Source: Desulfolinea sp050305405
GTDB taxonomy: Bacteria; Chloroflexota; Anaerolineae; Anaerolineales; Villigracilaceae
Direction: 5' to 3'
Assembly: GCA_050305405.1 (NCBI GenBank)
Contig: JBNLFG010000009.1
Coordinates: 1-64,000 of the forward strand
Length of the DNA: 64,000 nucleotides
The notes below the pieces were generated by a model, which did no database searches, was not told the origin of the DNA, and saw nothing but the letters and a program-made list of their open reading frames with translations. Each line of letters starts with the position of its first letter. Within the stretch, counting starts at the first letter, position 1. Shown in pieces: positions 42,268 to 50,815 of this stretch. The translations under genes were made by a program, and so were the position numbers.

Positions 42268-43614
42268 ATGCCAAAAGACAAAATCAGCCGCCGAGACTTT
42301 CTGCGCCTGGGCGGATTAACCCTCGGGAGCGCGCTTCTGACATCCTGCACAGCAAAGGGGAAATACCCGTTTGGGATGGGAGATGACCGCCCGAATTTCA
42401 TCATCATTTTTTCAGACGATCAACGCTACGACACCATGGAGTTTATGCCGAAAACACAGGCGTTAATCTTCGATCAGGGTGTCACTTTTTCACAAGGCTA
42501 TGTCAGCTCACCACTCTGCGGGCCGAGCCGCGCAAACATCCTAACGGGGATGCATGCACACAAGCATGGCGTGCTGGATAATAATGGCGAACTAAAGATC
42601 GGCACCTTTGTGGAAGACCTGCAAGAAAACGGCTACTTCACCGGCTTGGTTGGCAAGTACATCAATAAATGGAAGGGCGAACCACGCCCCGAATATGATT
42701 ATTGGGCATCTATTTTTAGAGACGCGAGCCCATACTACAACCCGGACATCAACATCAACGGAGAGTGGCACTGGCAGATGGATGGCTATATCACTGACAT
42801 CATGGGCGATCTTGTGGTCGATTTCGTAGATGAAGCATCGAAGAAATTGCGCCCTTTCTTTTTGCTCTTTGCCCCCACTGCCCCACATGGCCCGGCAACG
42901 CCCAAGATCGAAGATGAAGGCCTCTACCCTGATCTCGCAGCACATCGCCCGCCAAACTACAACGAAGAAGATGTTTCAGACAAACCGGATTCGATTGCCC
43001 ACAAAAAGCTGCTCACCGAAAGCGGCAGTGCGTACTTAGACAAATTCAGACACGATCAAATTCTAACTCTGGTTTCACTGGATCGCGCCGTCGAAAAAAT
43101 CATCAAAAAGCTGAATGAAGAAGGTGAGTTGGATAATACCGTCATCATCTATCTCTCCGACAATGGCAAACACTGGGGCGAACATCGACTGGATTCAAAG
43201 GGATCGCAATACCAGGAATCTATTCACGTCCCCTTCGCACTACGCTACCCGCCGCTCGTCCCCGAACCATACGTGGAAGAGAACTTGGTCGGCAGCGTGG
43301 ACATCACATCAACCCTATACGATCTCGCCCAACTTCCCATCCCCGAGAATCTCGATGGCGAATCGCTTGTTCCCCTTTTAGCGGGCGATACCTGGAAACG
43401 CGACAAAATCTACATCGAGTGCTATCCCTCGCGCGGGCACTGGGAACTGATCCATACAGGGCGTTATAAATATGTAGAAACAGAAAAAAACATCTCTGAA
43501 TTCTACGACCTTAAAGAAGACCCTTACGAACTAGAGAATCAGATCAACAACCCCGACTACGCTGAATTGATCGCTGAATTGAAAGCAGCTTTGGAAGAGA
43601 AAAGGAATAGCTAG
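42268..43614 (+). CDS. Tat-exported lipoprotein sulfatase
   Basis: 448 aa. The N-terminus has a twin-arginine signal (SRRDFLRLGG) that ends in a lipobox (LTSC, Cys27), so the enzyme is exported folded and lipid-anchored. The sulfatase domain shows the metal ligands SDDQR (Asp50-Asp51) and the formylglycine motif CGPSR (Cys84), followed by ILTGMHAHKHG. SDNGKHWGEH is the second half of the active site. Type I sulfatases need Cys oxidation by a formylglycine-generating enzyme, which is not in the window. The likely substrates are sulfated polysaccharides, consistent with the heparinase-like gene nearby. Confidence 0.9.
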   Translation: MPKDKISRRDFLRLGGLTLGSALLTSCTAKGKYPFGMGDDRPNFIIIFSDDQRYDTMEFMPKTQALIFDQGVTFSQGYVSSPLCGPSRANILTGMHAHKHGVLDNNGELKIGTFVEDLQENGYFTGLVGKYINKWKGEPRPEYDYWASIFRDASPYYNPDININGEWHWQMDGYITDIMGDLVVDFVDEASKKLRPFFLLFAPTAPHGPATPKIEDEGLYPDLAAHRPPNYNEEDVSDKPDSIAHKKLLTESGSAYLDKFRHDQILTLVSLDRAVEKIIKKLNEEGELDNTVIIYLSDNGKHWGEHRLDSKGSQYQESIHVPFALRYPPLVPEPYVEENLVGSVDITSTLYDLAQLPIPENLDGESLVPLLAGDTWKRDKIYIECYPSRGHWELIHTGRYKYVETEKNISEFYDLKEDPYELENQINNPDYAELIAELKAALEEKRNS

Positions 43615-43654
43615 TGGATATTTCTATTACCGTAAAAAGGATTGATAAGAAGTA

Positions 43655-44317
43655 ATGAAAAAAATCTTCGTCATCGGCTCTTCCGGACACGCCAAAGTTG
43701 TCATCGACATCACCGAGCAGGAAGGCAAACACGAAATCATTGGCCTGCTCAGCCGCGATCAGGCAGCAGGTGAGTTCGTCTACGGCTATGAAATTCTCGG
43801 CAAAGAAGCAGAACTAAACAGCCTGCTAAAAAAACATCCCGCCGAGGGCTACGTCATTGCCGTTGGCGACAACGCCACTCGCGCCAAAGTTGCCAAGTTC
43901 TTCGAAGAGAATTATCCCCAGCTTGAAGCTCTTTCCGCCATTCACCCATCTGCCATCCTCGGCAGGGACGTGACCATCGGCGCAGGGACAGTCGTTATGG
44001 CGGGAGCTGTCATCAACCCATCGTCACAGATTGGGCGTTATTGCATCATCAACACACGCGCATCCCTCGACCATGATTGCACATTGGGAGATTTTTCCAG
44101 TCTCGCTCCCGGCGTCACGACTGGCGGCGACTGCCAGATAGGGGCATATAGCGCCATAGGCATTGGCGCAACCATCCTGCATGGTGTTCAAATTGACGAG
44201 CAAACGGTGATTGGCGCGAATGCGCTTGTCAATAAAAATATTCCCCCATTCAGCGTGGCGTATGGCTCGCCTGCGCAAATCATCCGTCAACGTAAGGCGG
44301 GTGAGCGGTATCTGTAA
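43655..44317 (+). CDS. NeuD/PglD-like sugar O- or N-acetyltransferase
   Basis: 220 aa. The N-terminal Rossmann segment KKIFVIGSSGHAKVVID binds the sugar nucleotide; the C-terminal left-handed beta-helix of hexapeptide repeats (GRDVTIGAGTVVMAG, GDCQIGAYSAIGIGATI) binds acetyl-CoA. His-Pro in IHPSAI and DHDCTLGDFSSLAPG are typical of PglD and NeuD. The enzyme acetylates an amino- or sialic-type sugar for surface glycans. ATG 43655 lies 40 nt after the sulfatase. It is convergent with a glycosyltransferase of the same presumed pathway. Confidence 0.88.
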   Translation: MKKIFVIGSSGHAKVVIDITEQEGKHEIIGLLSRDQAAGEFVYGYEILGKEAELNSLLKKHPAEGYVIAVGDNATRAKVAKFFEENYPQLEALSAIHPSAILGRDVTIGAGTVVMAGAVINPSSQIGRYCIINTRASLDHDCTLGDFSSLAPGVTTGGDCQIGAYSAIGIGATILHGVQIDEQTVIGANALVNKNIPPFSVAYGSPAQIIRQRKAGERYL

Positions 44318-44323
44318 AAAAAC

Positions 44324-44412
44324 GTGCGTCGCACCAGATTTAACAAAAAAATGCCCATCTACGGGCATTTTCCATTTAAACAGCAAATAAATATCGTTTT
44401 GGTGCGACGCAC
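44324..44412 (+). repeat. 13-bp inverted repeat enclosing a bidirectional terminator
   Basis: GTGCGTCGCACCA (44324-44336) and TGGTGCGACGCAC (44400-44412) are perfect inverted copies, each itself partly palindromic (GTGCGTCGCAC). Between them AAAATGCCC (44348-44356) and GGGCATTTT (44363-44371) form a terminator. The unit exactly fills the gap between convergent genes and has the form of a small mobile or REP-type intergenic element. Confidence 0.75.
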
Positions 44413-44420
44413 AAAAGGCG

Positions 44421-45620
44421 CTATCTCACCATCCCTTCCAAAATCCCCACCAGTTTTTCCGCCAACGCAGCGCGGTCAAAATGTGCTTCGATATAAGTGC
44501 GTCCTGCCAGTCCCATCTCACGGCTATACTCCGCGTTTCTTTCCAGCGTCAGGATTGCCTCGGCGAGCACCTTTGCATTCCCCGGTTCGGCAAAAATGCC
44601 ACACATAGCGTCTTTAACCACATCACGGATCACGCCATCAATCGCCAGCACAATCGGCTTTCCGGCCGCCATATAGTCAAAAACCTTGTTCGGGTAGGTA
44701 GTCTTGTACATCTCGATCGGCTTCAGGATCGCAAGACAGGCATCCGAATTCGCCAGCGCCGTCGCCATTTCAGATTTCGGCACGGAGGGCAAAAAGATCA
44801 CGTTTTTCAACGCCAGTTTCTCAGCACGCGCTTGTAAATTGGCTTTCTCTTTCCCATCGCCAAGCAAAACAATTTCAATATTTTCATCTTCCAAAATCTT
44901 TGCGGCATCCAGCACAACACCCAGATCGTTGGACATGCCATGCGCGCCTGCGTACAAAACTCGGTAGGGAGATTTGGCGGAAGATACCTCGGACTGGGCA
45001 TCCGCTCGACTGACGGAATCAAACATCCGCACGTCTGCGCCGTTGGGGACAAGTTCGACCCGCTTCGCTCCCAAATCCTTCACGTGGTCGGTGTATCCCG
45101 GGCTGTTAACCATCACCCGATCCGCATGTCGATAAAGAAATTTCTCCAACCACTCGGCAATAACGATGAGCGGTTTATTCGTCAAAACACCGACGGCAAT
45201 AGCGAAAGAGGGCCACAAATCCCGAATTTCCAAGAGAAAAGGAACACGCTTGAGCCGCGCCAACAGCCAGGCAGTCGCAGCTTGAAAGATGGGCGGCGAT
45301 GTACCCCAAACGAGGTCAACTTTTTTGACGCGCAGACCGGCGATAAAAGATGAAATCATGAAGGAAATAAAGGCGAAAACGCGGTGAACAAAAGATTTAT
45401 TGTGGGCGCGGTAGACGTAGGTGCGAATGATCTCAATGCCTTCTTCAAGGGTTTCGTAGCGGGCACGATTATCACCCGTGCCAGTTAGATAACTAACAGG
45501 GCTGGCGATGATCGTTACACGATGCCCGCGTTGGACAAGGTAGCGCGCCAATTCGTGATGACGGGTGCCGCCGGGTTCGTTGATGGCAGCAAAGGCTTGA
45601 TGGATAATGAGGATGTGCAT
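44421..45620 (-). CDS. Glycosyltransferase family 4 protein
   Basis: 399 aa. The GT-B fold is visible: an N-terminal MHILIIHQAF with NEPGGTRHHELA typical of WbuB-like enzymes, DLVWGTSPP, LEIRDLWP, and a C-terminal nucleotide-sugar domain with VELVPNGAD, RVLYAGAHG and PNKVFDYMAAGKPIVL. These enzymes add a sugar to a lipid-linked or polysaccharide acceptor at the inner membrane. The start at 45620 is chosen because the conserved domain begins there; an in-frame upstream start at 45797 lies inside the heparinase-like gene. Only 13 nt of repeat DNA separate it from that gene, and the two are co-oriented. Confidence 0.9.
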   Translation of the reverse strand: MHILIIHQAFAAINEPGGTRHHELARYLVQRGHRVTIIASPVSYLTGTGDNRARYETLEEGIEIIRTYVYRAHNKSFVHRVFAFISFMISSFIAGLRVKKVDLVWGTSPPIFQAATAWLLARLKRVPFLLEIRDLWPSFAIAVGVLTNKPLIVIAEWLEKFLYRHADRVMVNSPGYTDHVKDLGAKRVELVPNGADVRMFDSVSRADAQSEVSSAKSPYRVLYAGAHGMSNDLGVVLDAAKILEDENIEIVLLGDGKEKANLQARAEKLALKNVIFLPSVPKSEMATALANSDACLAILKPIEMYKTTYPNKVFDYMAAGKPIVLAIDGVIRDVVKDAMCGIFAEPGNAKVLAEAILTLERNAEYSREMGLAGRTYIEAHFDRAALAEKLVGILEGMVR

Positions 45621-45633
45621 AAAGGTTGAATGT

Positions 45634-47655
45634 TTAAGGTTGAAGATTGAATTCGGTGGTGAATTGTACTGTATCTGTGGCAGTGACTTCGAGGGCGAGG
45701 GAGAGAGCGGGGAGTTTGACTCCGTAGGTCGGCGAGTACCAGCCGCGCGTGGGAGACGGTGTGTCGTTGCCAAAGAGAAGTTCGCCTGCTCGCACAATAG
45801 AGAAACTGGATGACGTGAAGCGTGAAGCGTGAAGCGTGATGTTTAGAAGACTGTTTCGGGTTTGCAAACTCATTTCTACTTTCTCTTTAGCACCTTCTAC
45901 GTTCCATTCTCCATCGACCAAAAGCCAATGTAAACGATAGGTAAAAGGTTGCAAGTTTGAAGGTTTGAAAGTTTGAAGGTTGTCTTCGATACGCCAAATA
46001 TTTTCAGCAAAAGAAACCGTGCGGCGCTGAGTTATGCCGAGTTTGCGATAGCCATCATGCTCGGCAACAATTTTATTTTGAGACTTTTCAAATATTCGCC
46101 CATGTGACCAATCAAGGTACATGAAACGGCTAGCGCGCGTCATCTGATCGAGATTGTTGACCGTGACGGTATTATGGAATTCTGTCGCTGCGAGGGGGTT
46201 ATCCCACGGGGATTCGGCATTGTAGAGATAGGTGCCGGGATCAAGGGCGATGTTCGTTCCCTGCCACCAAAGGTCGATATGAAGTTGGTCGGCATGGGCG
46301 AGACGCAGGTTGCCATCCGCTATATGGAGATGTGCCCAAGTATCAGTCGCTGGTCGCAAGGTACAATTTATAACTTCGTTCGAACGTTTTAACGTTTTAA
46401 CGTTTAAACGTTTAAACCAAAGAGACATTTCATCCCATTCGCCTGCTTCAAACGGCGTTTCGCCGAAAAAGGCTTGCGAGGCAGCGCTAACAATAGGGCG
46501 AGCATCGCGGAAGTCGCCGTTGGCGAGGGGGAAGAGATACGCCCCATCATTCGCGCCGAGGTTAAGCGTATTGCCTGAGATAGGATCGGTCAACTCCGCC
46601 AACCAACGGGTGGCGAGAGCAAGATTTTGTTGGGCTTTTTTAGTCATCCACGAAGATACATCAAGGGTATCAAGTTTTGCTTTCCCCTCGTGAACTTCGT
46701 GTTCCTTCGTGGATAAAGCACTTACCCATAATCCCAATTGCAATACAAGACGATGATAATTCACACTGCGTTGAATATATTCGCCGGTCTCATCAATTTG
46801 ATTTTCAAAGCTCCAGTTCAACCACTTAATACCAAGTTTGCGCCACTTTTCGGCATCAGGATGATCGGGCAAAGCCAAAGCTGCCGTATAGAGTCCCGCC
46901 GCTTCGCTGGTGAGATGATTGTTGTTCTGCGAGCGAGCGTAAAGCAAGGTCGGCGGTATGCGCTCGGCATGTTCGGTAATGGAACGCGCTATTCTGTTTT
47001 GCCGTCCTGCGGTTGTTTCGGTAGAATCTGCAAAGATTTGCGCCGCCCAGACAAAGACCATTAAACGAATCGCAACTTCCTGCCCATTCATCCAGTGTGG
47101 TCCCATATTGACGGGATTTGCTTTGTCAAAAATCTCAAAATATCGCCAGAAGGATTCGGCGTACTTTTCGTCACCGCTAATACGATAGGCCCGTCCGAGG
47201 GTGAATGCCCAACCAAAGCGAGCGGGTTCCCAGATGAGTTTCAAGTCACAAGTTTCAGGGGGCAGGTTGAGAGCAGTATTCAGTGATTGGTATTCAAATT
47301 CAGGAATTTTGGCTTTGCCAATTTCGTAATCCACCCAATGGGAAAGGCGATGGTTCAGATCAAGTTTTAAATCGACCAACTCGCCGCCGAAAATGCGAAA
47401 CTTGCCATCAACGATGTGGTCGGCTTCGGTAATGAGCGTTTGCAAGCCATCTTCGCCAAGCACAGCCAAAACTTCTTCTTTGGCAGGGAAGTCAAAAAGG
47501 AAGCGGATGGTGGGGTTGGGAAATTTGGAGTTGGATTGACGCTTGAAGTAGCCCGTTTTCAAGCCAAATTTATAAAGCGCAAACAACCCGACTTGGGTCA
47601 AGCCGAGTTGAGTCACTATTTTATACAAACGTCGAGCACGAGAAAAGAAAGGCAT
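45634..47655 (-). CDS. Heparinase II/III-like protein with in-frame repeat insertions
   Basis: 673 aa. The N-terminal alpha-toroid (about 80-380) and the C-terminal beta-domain (about 400-660, with LRLAHADQLHIDLWWQG, DPGTYLYN and EFHNTVTVNNLDQM) match the heparinase II/III or alginate-lyase family. Such proteins often occur in capsule and exopolysaccharide clusters, where they trim or modify uronic polysaccharides. Three stretches look like translated intergenic repeats: STKEHEVHEG, NVKTLKRSN and NLQTFKPSNLQP. The last residues, NLQP, and the stop codon also come from repeat DNA. No signal peptide is evident. The position fits the glycosyltransferase downstream. Confidence 0.8.
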   Translation of the reverse strand: MPFFSRARRLYKIVTQLGLTQVGLFALYKFGLKTGYFKRQSNSKFPNPTIRFLFDFPAKEEVLAVLGEDGLQTLITEADHIVDGKFRIFGGELVDLKLDLNHRLSHWVDYEIGKAKIPEFEYQSLNTALNLPPETCDLKLIWEPARFGWAFTLGRAYRISGDEKYAESFWRYFEIFDKANPVNMGPHWMNGQEVAIRLMVFVWAAQIFADSTETTAGRQNRIARSITEHAERIPPTLLYARSQNNNHLTSEAAGLYTAALALPDHPDAEKWRKLGIKWLNWSFENQIDETGEYIQRSVNYHRLVLQLGLWVSALSTKEHEVHEGKAKLDTLDVSSWMTKKAQQNLALATRWLAELTDPISGNTLNLGANDGAYLFPLANGDFRDARPIVSAASQAFFGETPFEAGEWDEMSLWFKRLNVKTLKRSNEVINCTLRPATDTWAHLHIADGNLRLAHADQLHIDLWWQGTNIALDPGTYLYNAESPWDNPLAATEFHNTVTVNNLDQMTRASRFMYLDWSHGRIFEKSQNKIVAEHDGYRKLGITQRRTVSFAENIWRIEDNLQTFKPSNLQPFTYRLHWLLVDGEWNVEGAKEKVEMSLQTRNSLLNITLHASRFTSSSFSIVRAGELLFGNDTPSPTRGWYSPTYGVKLPALSLALEVTATDTVQFTTEFNLQP
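45947..45982 (-). repeat. In-frame AAGTTTGAAGG-type repeat inside the heparinase-like gene
   Basis: On the + strand the unit reads AGGTTGCAAGTTTGAAGG and continues GTTTGAAAG, TTTGAAGGTT. It is translated on the - strand as NLQTFKPSNLQP. Equivalent degenerate repeats are found between genes (45621-45650, 50541-50600). Confidence 0.75.
46378..46417 (-). repeat. In-frame AACGTTTTAACG-type repeat inside the heparinase-like gene
   Basis: GTTCGAACG is followed by three copies of TTTTAACG or TTTAAACG. It is translated on the - strand as FKRLNVKTLKRSN, without frame disruption. Confidence 0.7.
46681..46720 (-). repeat. In-frame CACGAAGG-type repeat inside the heparinase-like gene
   Basis: The - strand carries CCACGAAGGAACACGAAG, then TTCACGAGG, a degenerate CACGAAG tandem translated as STKEHEVHEG. 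A related sequence occurs between lutA and lutB (CACCACGAAGAATTTC, 56032-56047). Confidence 0.6.
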
Positions 47656-47722
47656 AGAAGAAACTACCGACTATCTTCTTGCGATAAATATTGTATTATC
47701 CCCGATGTTTCAGAATCTATTT

Positions 47723-48301
47723 CTACAAACATTGTAAAAAACGCTTCATAGCATCGACCATCTTTTTGGCATCATCAGCAGGGAACTCAGAACTTATTTG
47801 TAAAACCAGTTTCCCATCTTTAATGTTTTTGTCTTGCTTAGACTTAGGATGGACTAAACTGTTCCTTTGACGAAAGATGTATTCAACAACATGCTCAATA
47901 TCTTCAAGCAAATCTTGTCTTATGGGATTTATAGATGTGATTTTTGCTAATTTAGACTTAGCCCCTAGCCATTCAATTTTTTTATACTTTTTCTCTCCAA
48001 AACGAACCACCCCGTAATAATTCATAAAAGATTCAACTGCCATACACGCAAAAATCTGAGTAGCCTTAGAAAAATCATCTAATTCCATCAATTCTTTTCT
48101 TGCACCCGAGTAAATCAAAGCCGCTTCATCAGTTCCATATTTAACCGCTTCAAGACGAAGAGCCACTTCTTTCTTTAATAATTTCTGATTGGCAATCAGG
48201 ACTTGGTTATAAAGTCGTAATGTCGCTTGATAATACGAAATAAGTAAAAAGCCTCCATCGTCACTCCCTTTAGAGAATTTCTCCACTGTTGACACTGTCA
48301 T
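47723..48301 (-). CDS. Putative HEPN-domain protein
   Basis: 192 aa, all-helical, AT-rich compared with its neighbours. Near the C-terminus RQRNSLVHPKSK contains the R-N-x3-H pattern (Arg146, Asn147, His151) that marks HEPN ribonucleases. Upstream helices with FACMAVESFMNYYGVVRFG resemble HEPN/DUF4145-type proteins. The start at 48301 is chosen over an ATG at 48331 because AAAGG lies 8 nt before it; this choice is uncertain. No nucleotidyltransferase (MNT) or other antitoxin partner is adjacent, so if it is a toxin it is an orphan. It separates the heparinase-like gene from the two-domain oxidoreductase and may be a later insertion. Confidence 0.6.
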   Translation of the reverse strand: MTVSTVEKFSKGSDDGGFLLISYYQATLRLYNQVLIANQKLLKKEVALRLEAVKYGTDEAALIYSGARKELMELDDFSKATQIFACMAVESFMNYYGVVRFGEKKYKKIEWLGAKSKLAKITSINPIRQDLLEDIEHVVEYIFRQRNSLVHPKSKQDKNIKDGKLVLQISSEFPADDAKKMVDAMKRFLQCL

Positions 48302-48398
48302 ATATTGACCTTTACTTTGGGACAAAAACATTGCAACTCATTAGCCCGCTTTAGCGGGCTTCGCAAAACTAGCACGGTGGATTTTATCCCCGTGCGGT

Positions 48399-50540
48399 CT
48401 AAATTTGCACCTTTTCCCCACTCCGCAACGACTCGACCGCCGCAAAGCTGGCTTTGGTTACGCCGATCAGTTGCTCGTAGGGAATGGGCGGCTCGCCAGT
48501 TTTGACAGCCTTTTCGAGAGCGAGCATTTCGTCCTTCCAGCCTTTGTCTTGACCGAGGCGGTTTTTGATGGTTTTGCGTTTGCCGTTATGCACCATTTCC
48601 AGTGAACGGTAATCGTTCAGCGTAGCGACTTTGCCGCCACCGAAGACTTCGACACGTTCTTTCGGCACAGATTTATCGCCGTTGGCGAGGTAATCCACCA
48701 CGCCAATTGAGCCATCGGGGAAAGTGAAGGTCATTGAAACGTTATCTTCGCAGTATTTGCCGTTGTCGGGCAGAGCGTGGGCACTTACGCTGACAGGCGC
48801 TTCGCCGACGAGGAAGGTCACAAAATCAATGAAGTGACAGCCTTCGCCAATGATGCGTCCGCCGCCCTGTTCGGGATCGTGCAACCAATGTTTGAGCGGG
48901 ATATAGCCCGCATTGATACGATAATGAATATGCAGCGGTTCAACGCGGTCGGCGTAGAAGGCAGAAAGCTCTTGAGCCAGCGGCGCAAAACGACGGTTGA
49001 AGCCAACCGTGACAAGTGATGAGTGCTGCGTGAGGGCTTCTTCAACTTGGGCGAGTTGCTCCGCATTTACTGCGAGGGGTTTTTCTACAAAAACATGTTT
49101 ACCAGCTTCAAGGGCTTTGATAACTAGCTCGGAATGTAAATCATGGCGCGTCAAAATCGCAACGGTGTTCACTTTCTCGTCGTTGATGATCTCATCCGCG
49201 CTGGATGTTGCGTAGCCAAAGCCAAATTTCTGTGCCGAGTGCTGGGCTTTCAGTCCACCCGCTGAAGCGATGCCGACCAATTCGATCTCAGTTTTCTTCA
49301 AGACAGGCAGCAGCGTCGCATTGGCGTAGAGACCAGCGCCGATGACGCCGAGCTTGCAGGTTTGAACGTTTGAAGGTTGCAAGTTTTTCAACGTTATAAC
49401 GTTTGAACGTTCTAACGTGTCAACGTCACCATAAGTGAGCACCACGCCAATAAAAGGCTCTTCCCTCTTGCCCGTGATAATCTCATAAGCTTCTTCAGCC
49501 TGCTCAATCGGTAAACGGTGCGTAATCAGCGGCTTCACATCCATCTTACCGCTCGCTAGCAAATCAACCACCGCTTCAAGGTTGCGTCCTTCCGTCCAGC
49601 GGATGAAGCCGATCGGGTAGTCGACGCCACCCTCTTCGTAAAGCGGATCGTAGCGTCCGGGTCCATAGGAGCGGGAATTGATGAAAGAGAGTTCTTTCTC
49701 GAAGTAAATCTTGCGCGGGAAATCGAGACCAACTGCGCCTGTCGCGACGATATTGGCACGGTCGCGCGCGATTGAGCCTGCCAACGTTACCGGATCATTC
49801 GATGGCGTATCCGCGCAGATGACGACTGAATCCGCGCCCCGATTAGCAGTAAGGGCTTGGACAGAATCTTCTGCTTGGGCGCGGGAACAAGCCGAAAGCC
49901 CGAACGATTCGGCGAGCTCCACCCGTTTGGGGTCCACATCGATGCCGATAGCGTGGCATCCAGCCGCTTCAGCGATCTGCATCGTCATTAATCCCAATAA
50001 CCCGACACCGATAACAGCAACCGTCTCACCCAATTTAGGATCCGCCAGACGAAATCCGTGCAGGGCAATCGCACCAAGCGTGGCAAAAGCGGCGCTCTCA
50101 AAATCGAGATTGTCGGGGATGGGCGCAAGCAGATTGCGCGGCACAACGGCATACTCGGCATGGGAGGCGTAGCCGCCGCCCGCACAGGCAACACGCTGCC
50201 CAACGTGGAAACCATCCATATTCTCGCCAAGTTCAACGATGGTGCCAGCGGAAGAGTAGCCAAGCGCCATCGGTTCATCAAGTTTGTTGAAGGCGGCTTG
50301 GGCGGTGTTGATAAGCCCCTCGCGCAGGGCTTTGTCGATGACCTGCTTGACAAGATCGGGGCGGGAACGAGCCTTGCCGACCAGATTTTTCTCGGCAAAT
50401 TCGACGACCATGCGCTCGGTGCCCGCCGAAACGAGCGATGCAGATGTTTTGACCAGCGCCATGCCCTTGCGCGGCGTGGGGACGGGAACTTCTTCGACAA
50501 CGGCTTGACCGTTTTTGATATTTTGGAGGAGTTGTTTCAT
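48399..50540 (-). CDS. Two-domain oxidoreductase: alcohol dehydrogenase-like plus Gfo/Idh/MocA-like
   Basis: 713 aa. Residues 1-370 are a medium-chain dehydrogenase (GYSSAGTIVELGENMDGFHVGQRV, Rossmann motif VAVIGVGLLG at 174-183). Residues 397-713 are a Gfo/Idh/MocA oxidoreductase (LGVIGAGLYANATLLP, VFVEKPLAVN, EGCHFIDF). This fusion is known from polysaccharide clusters, often beside heparinase-like and glycosyltransferase genes, and probably remodels a sugar nucleotide. The linker (371-396: RSNVITLKNLQPSNVQ) is encoded by an intergenic-type repeat. The start at 50540 follows GGAGGAG. Confidence 0.87.
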   Translation of the reverse strand: MKQLLQNIKNGQAVVEEVPVPTPRKGMALVKTSASLVSAGTERMVVEFAEKNLVGKARSRPDLVKQVIDKALREGLINTAQAAFNKLDEPMALGYSSAGTIVELGENMDGFHVGQRVACAGGGYASHAEYAVVPRNLLAPIPDNLDFESAAFATLGAIALHGFRLADPKLGETVAVIGVGLLGLMTMQIAEAAGCHAIGIDVDPKRVELAESFGLSACSRAQAEDSVQALTANRGADSVVICADTPSNDPVTLAGSIARDRANIVATGAVGLDFPRKIYFEKELSFINSRSYGPGRYDPLYEEGGVDYPIGFIRWTEGRNLEAVVDLLASGKMDVKPLITHRLPIEQAEEAYEIITGKREEPFIGVVLTYGDVDTLERSNVITLKNLQPSNVQTCKLGVIGAGLYANATLLPVLKKTEIELVGIASAGGLKAQHSAQKFGFGYATSSADEIINDEKVNTVAILTRHDLHSELVIKALEAGKHVFVEKPLAVNAEQLAQVEEALTQHSSLVTVGFNRRFAPLAQELSAFYADRVEPLHIHYRINAGYIPLKHWLHDPEQGGGRIIGEGCHFIDFVTFLVGEAPVSVSAHALPDNGKYCEDNVSMTFTFPDGSIGVVDYLANGDKSVPKERVEVFGGGKVATLNDYRSLEMVHNGKRKTIKNRLGQDKGWKDEMLALEKAVKTGEPPIPYEQLIGVTKASFAAVESLRSGEKVQI
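49357..49427 (-). repeat. In-frame AACGTTTGAACG/AAGGTTGCAAG repeat in the inter-domain linker of the oxidoreductase
   Basis: About 70 nt of degenerate units (TTTGAACG, TTTGAAGG, TTCAACG, TTATAACG, TTTGAACG, TTCTAACG) lie exactly between the two enzyme domains. They are translated as VDTLERSNVITLKNLQPSNVQT, a Ser/Asn/Leu-rich linker. Confidence 0.8.
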
Positions 50541-50815
50541 AGTTTTTTAGGTTTGAAAGTTTTAAGGTTGGATGGTAGAAGGTTTAGGTGTTTTCAACAT
50601 ACAACCTTCTACCTGTAGCGTTGAACTGAGATAATTGCGCCCCACAGTATACCCCAAGATAGAGATGCTCGCTTTTAAGCATTTGCGCAAAATTTATGAC
50701 ATTTCCGCAAAAACTCATGCCGAAAATACCCTACTTCTGCAACATTTATGTATGCGAAATAACAAAATCAAGAGTATAATTTCACTCCCTAAAAACCCAA
50801 ACAAGGAGCAAACCC

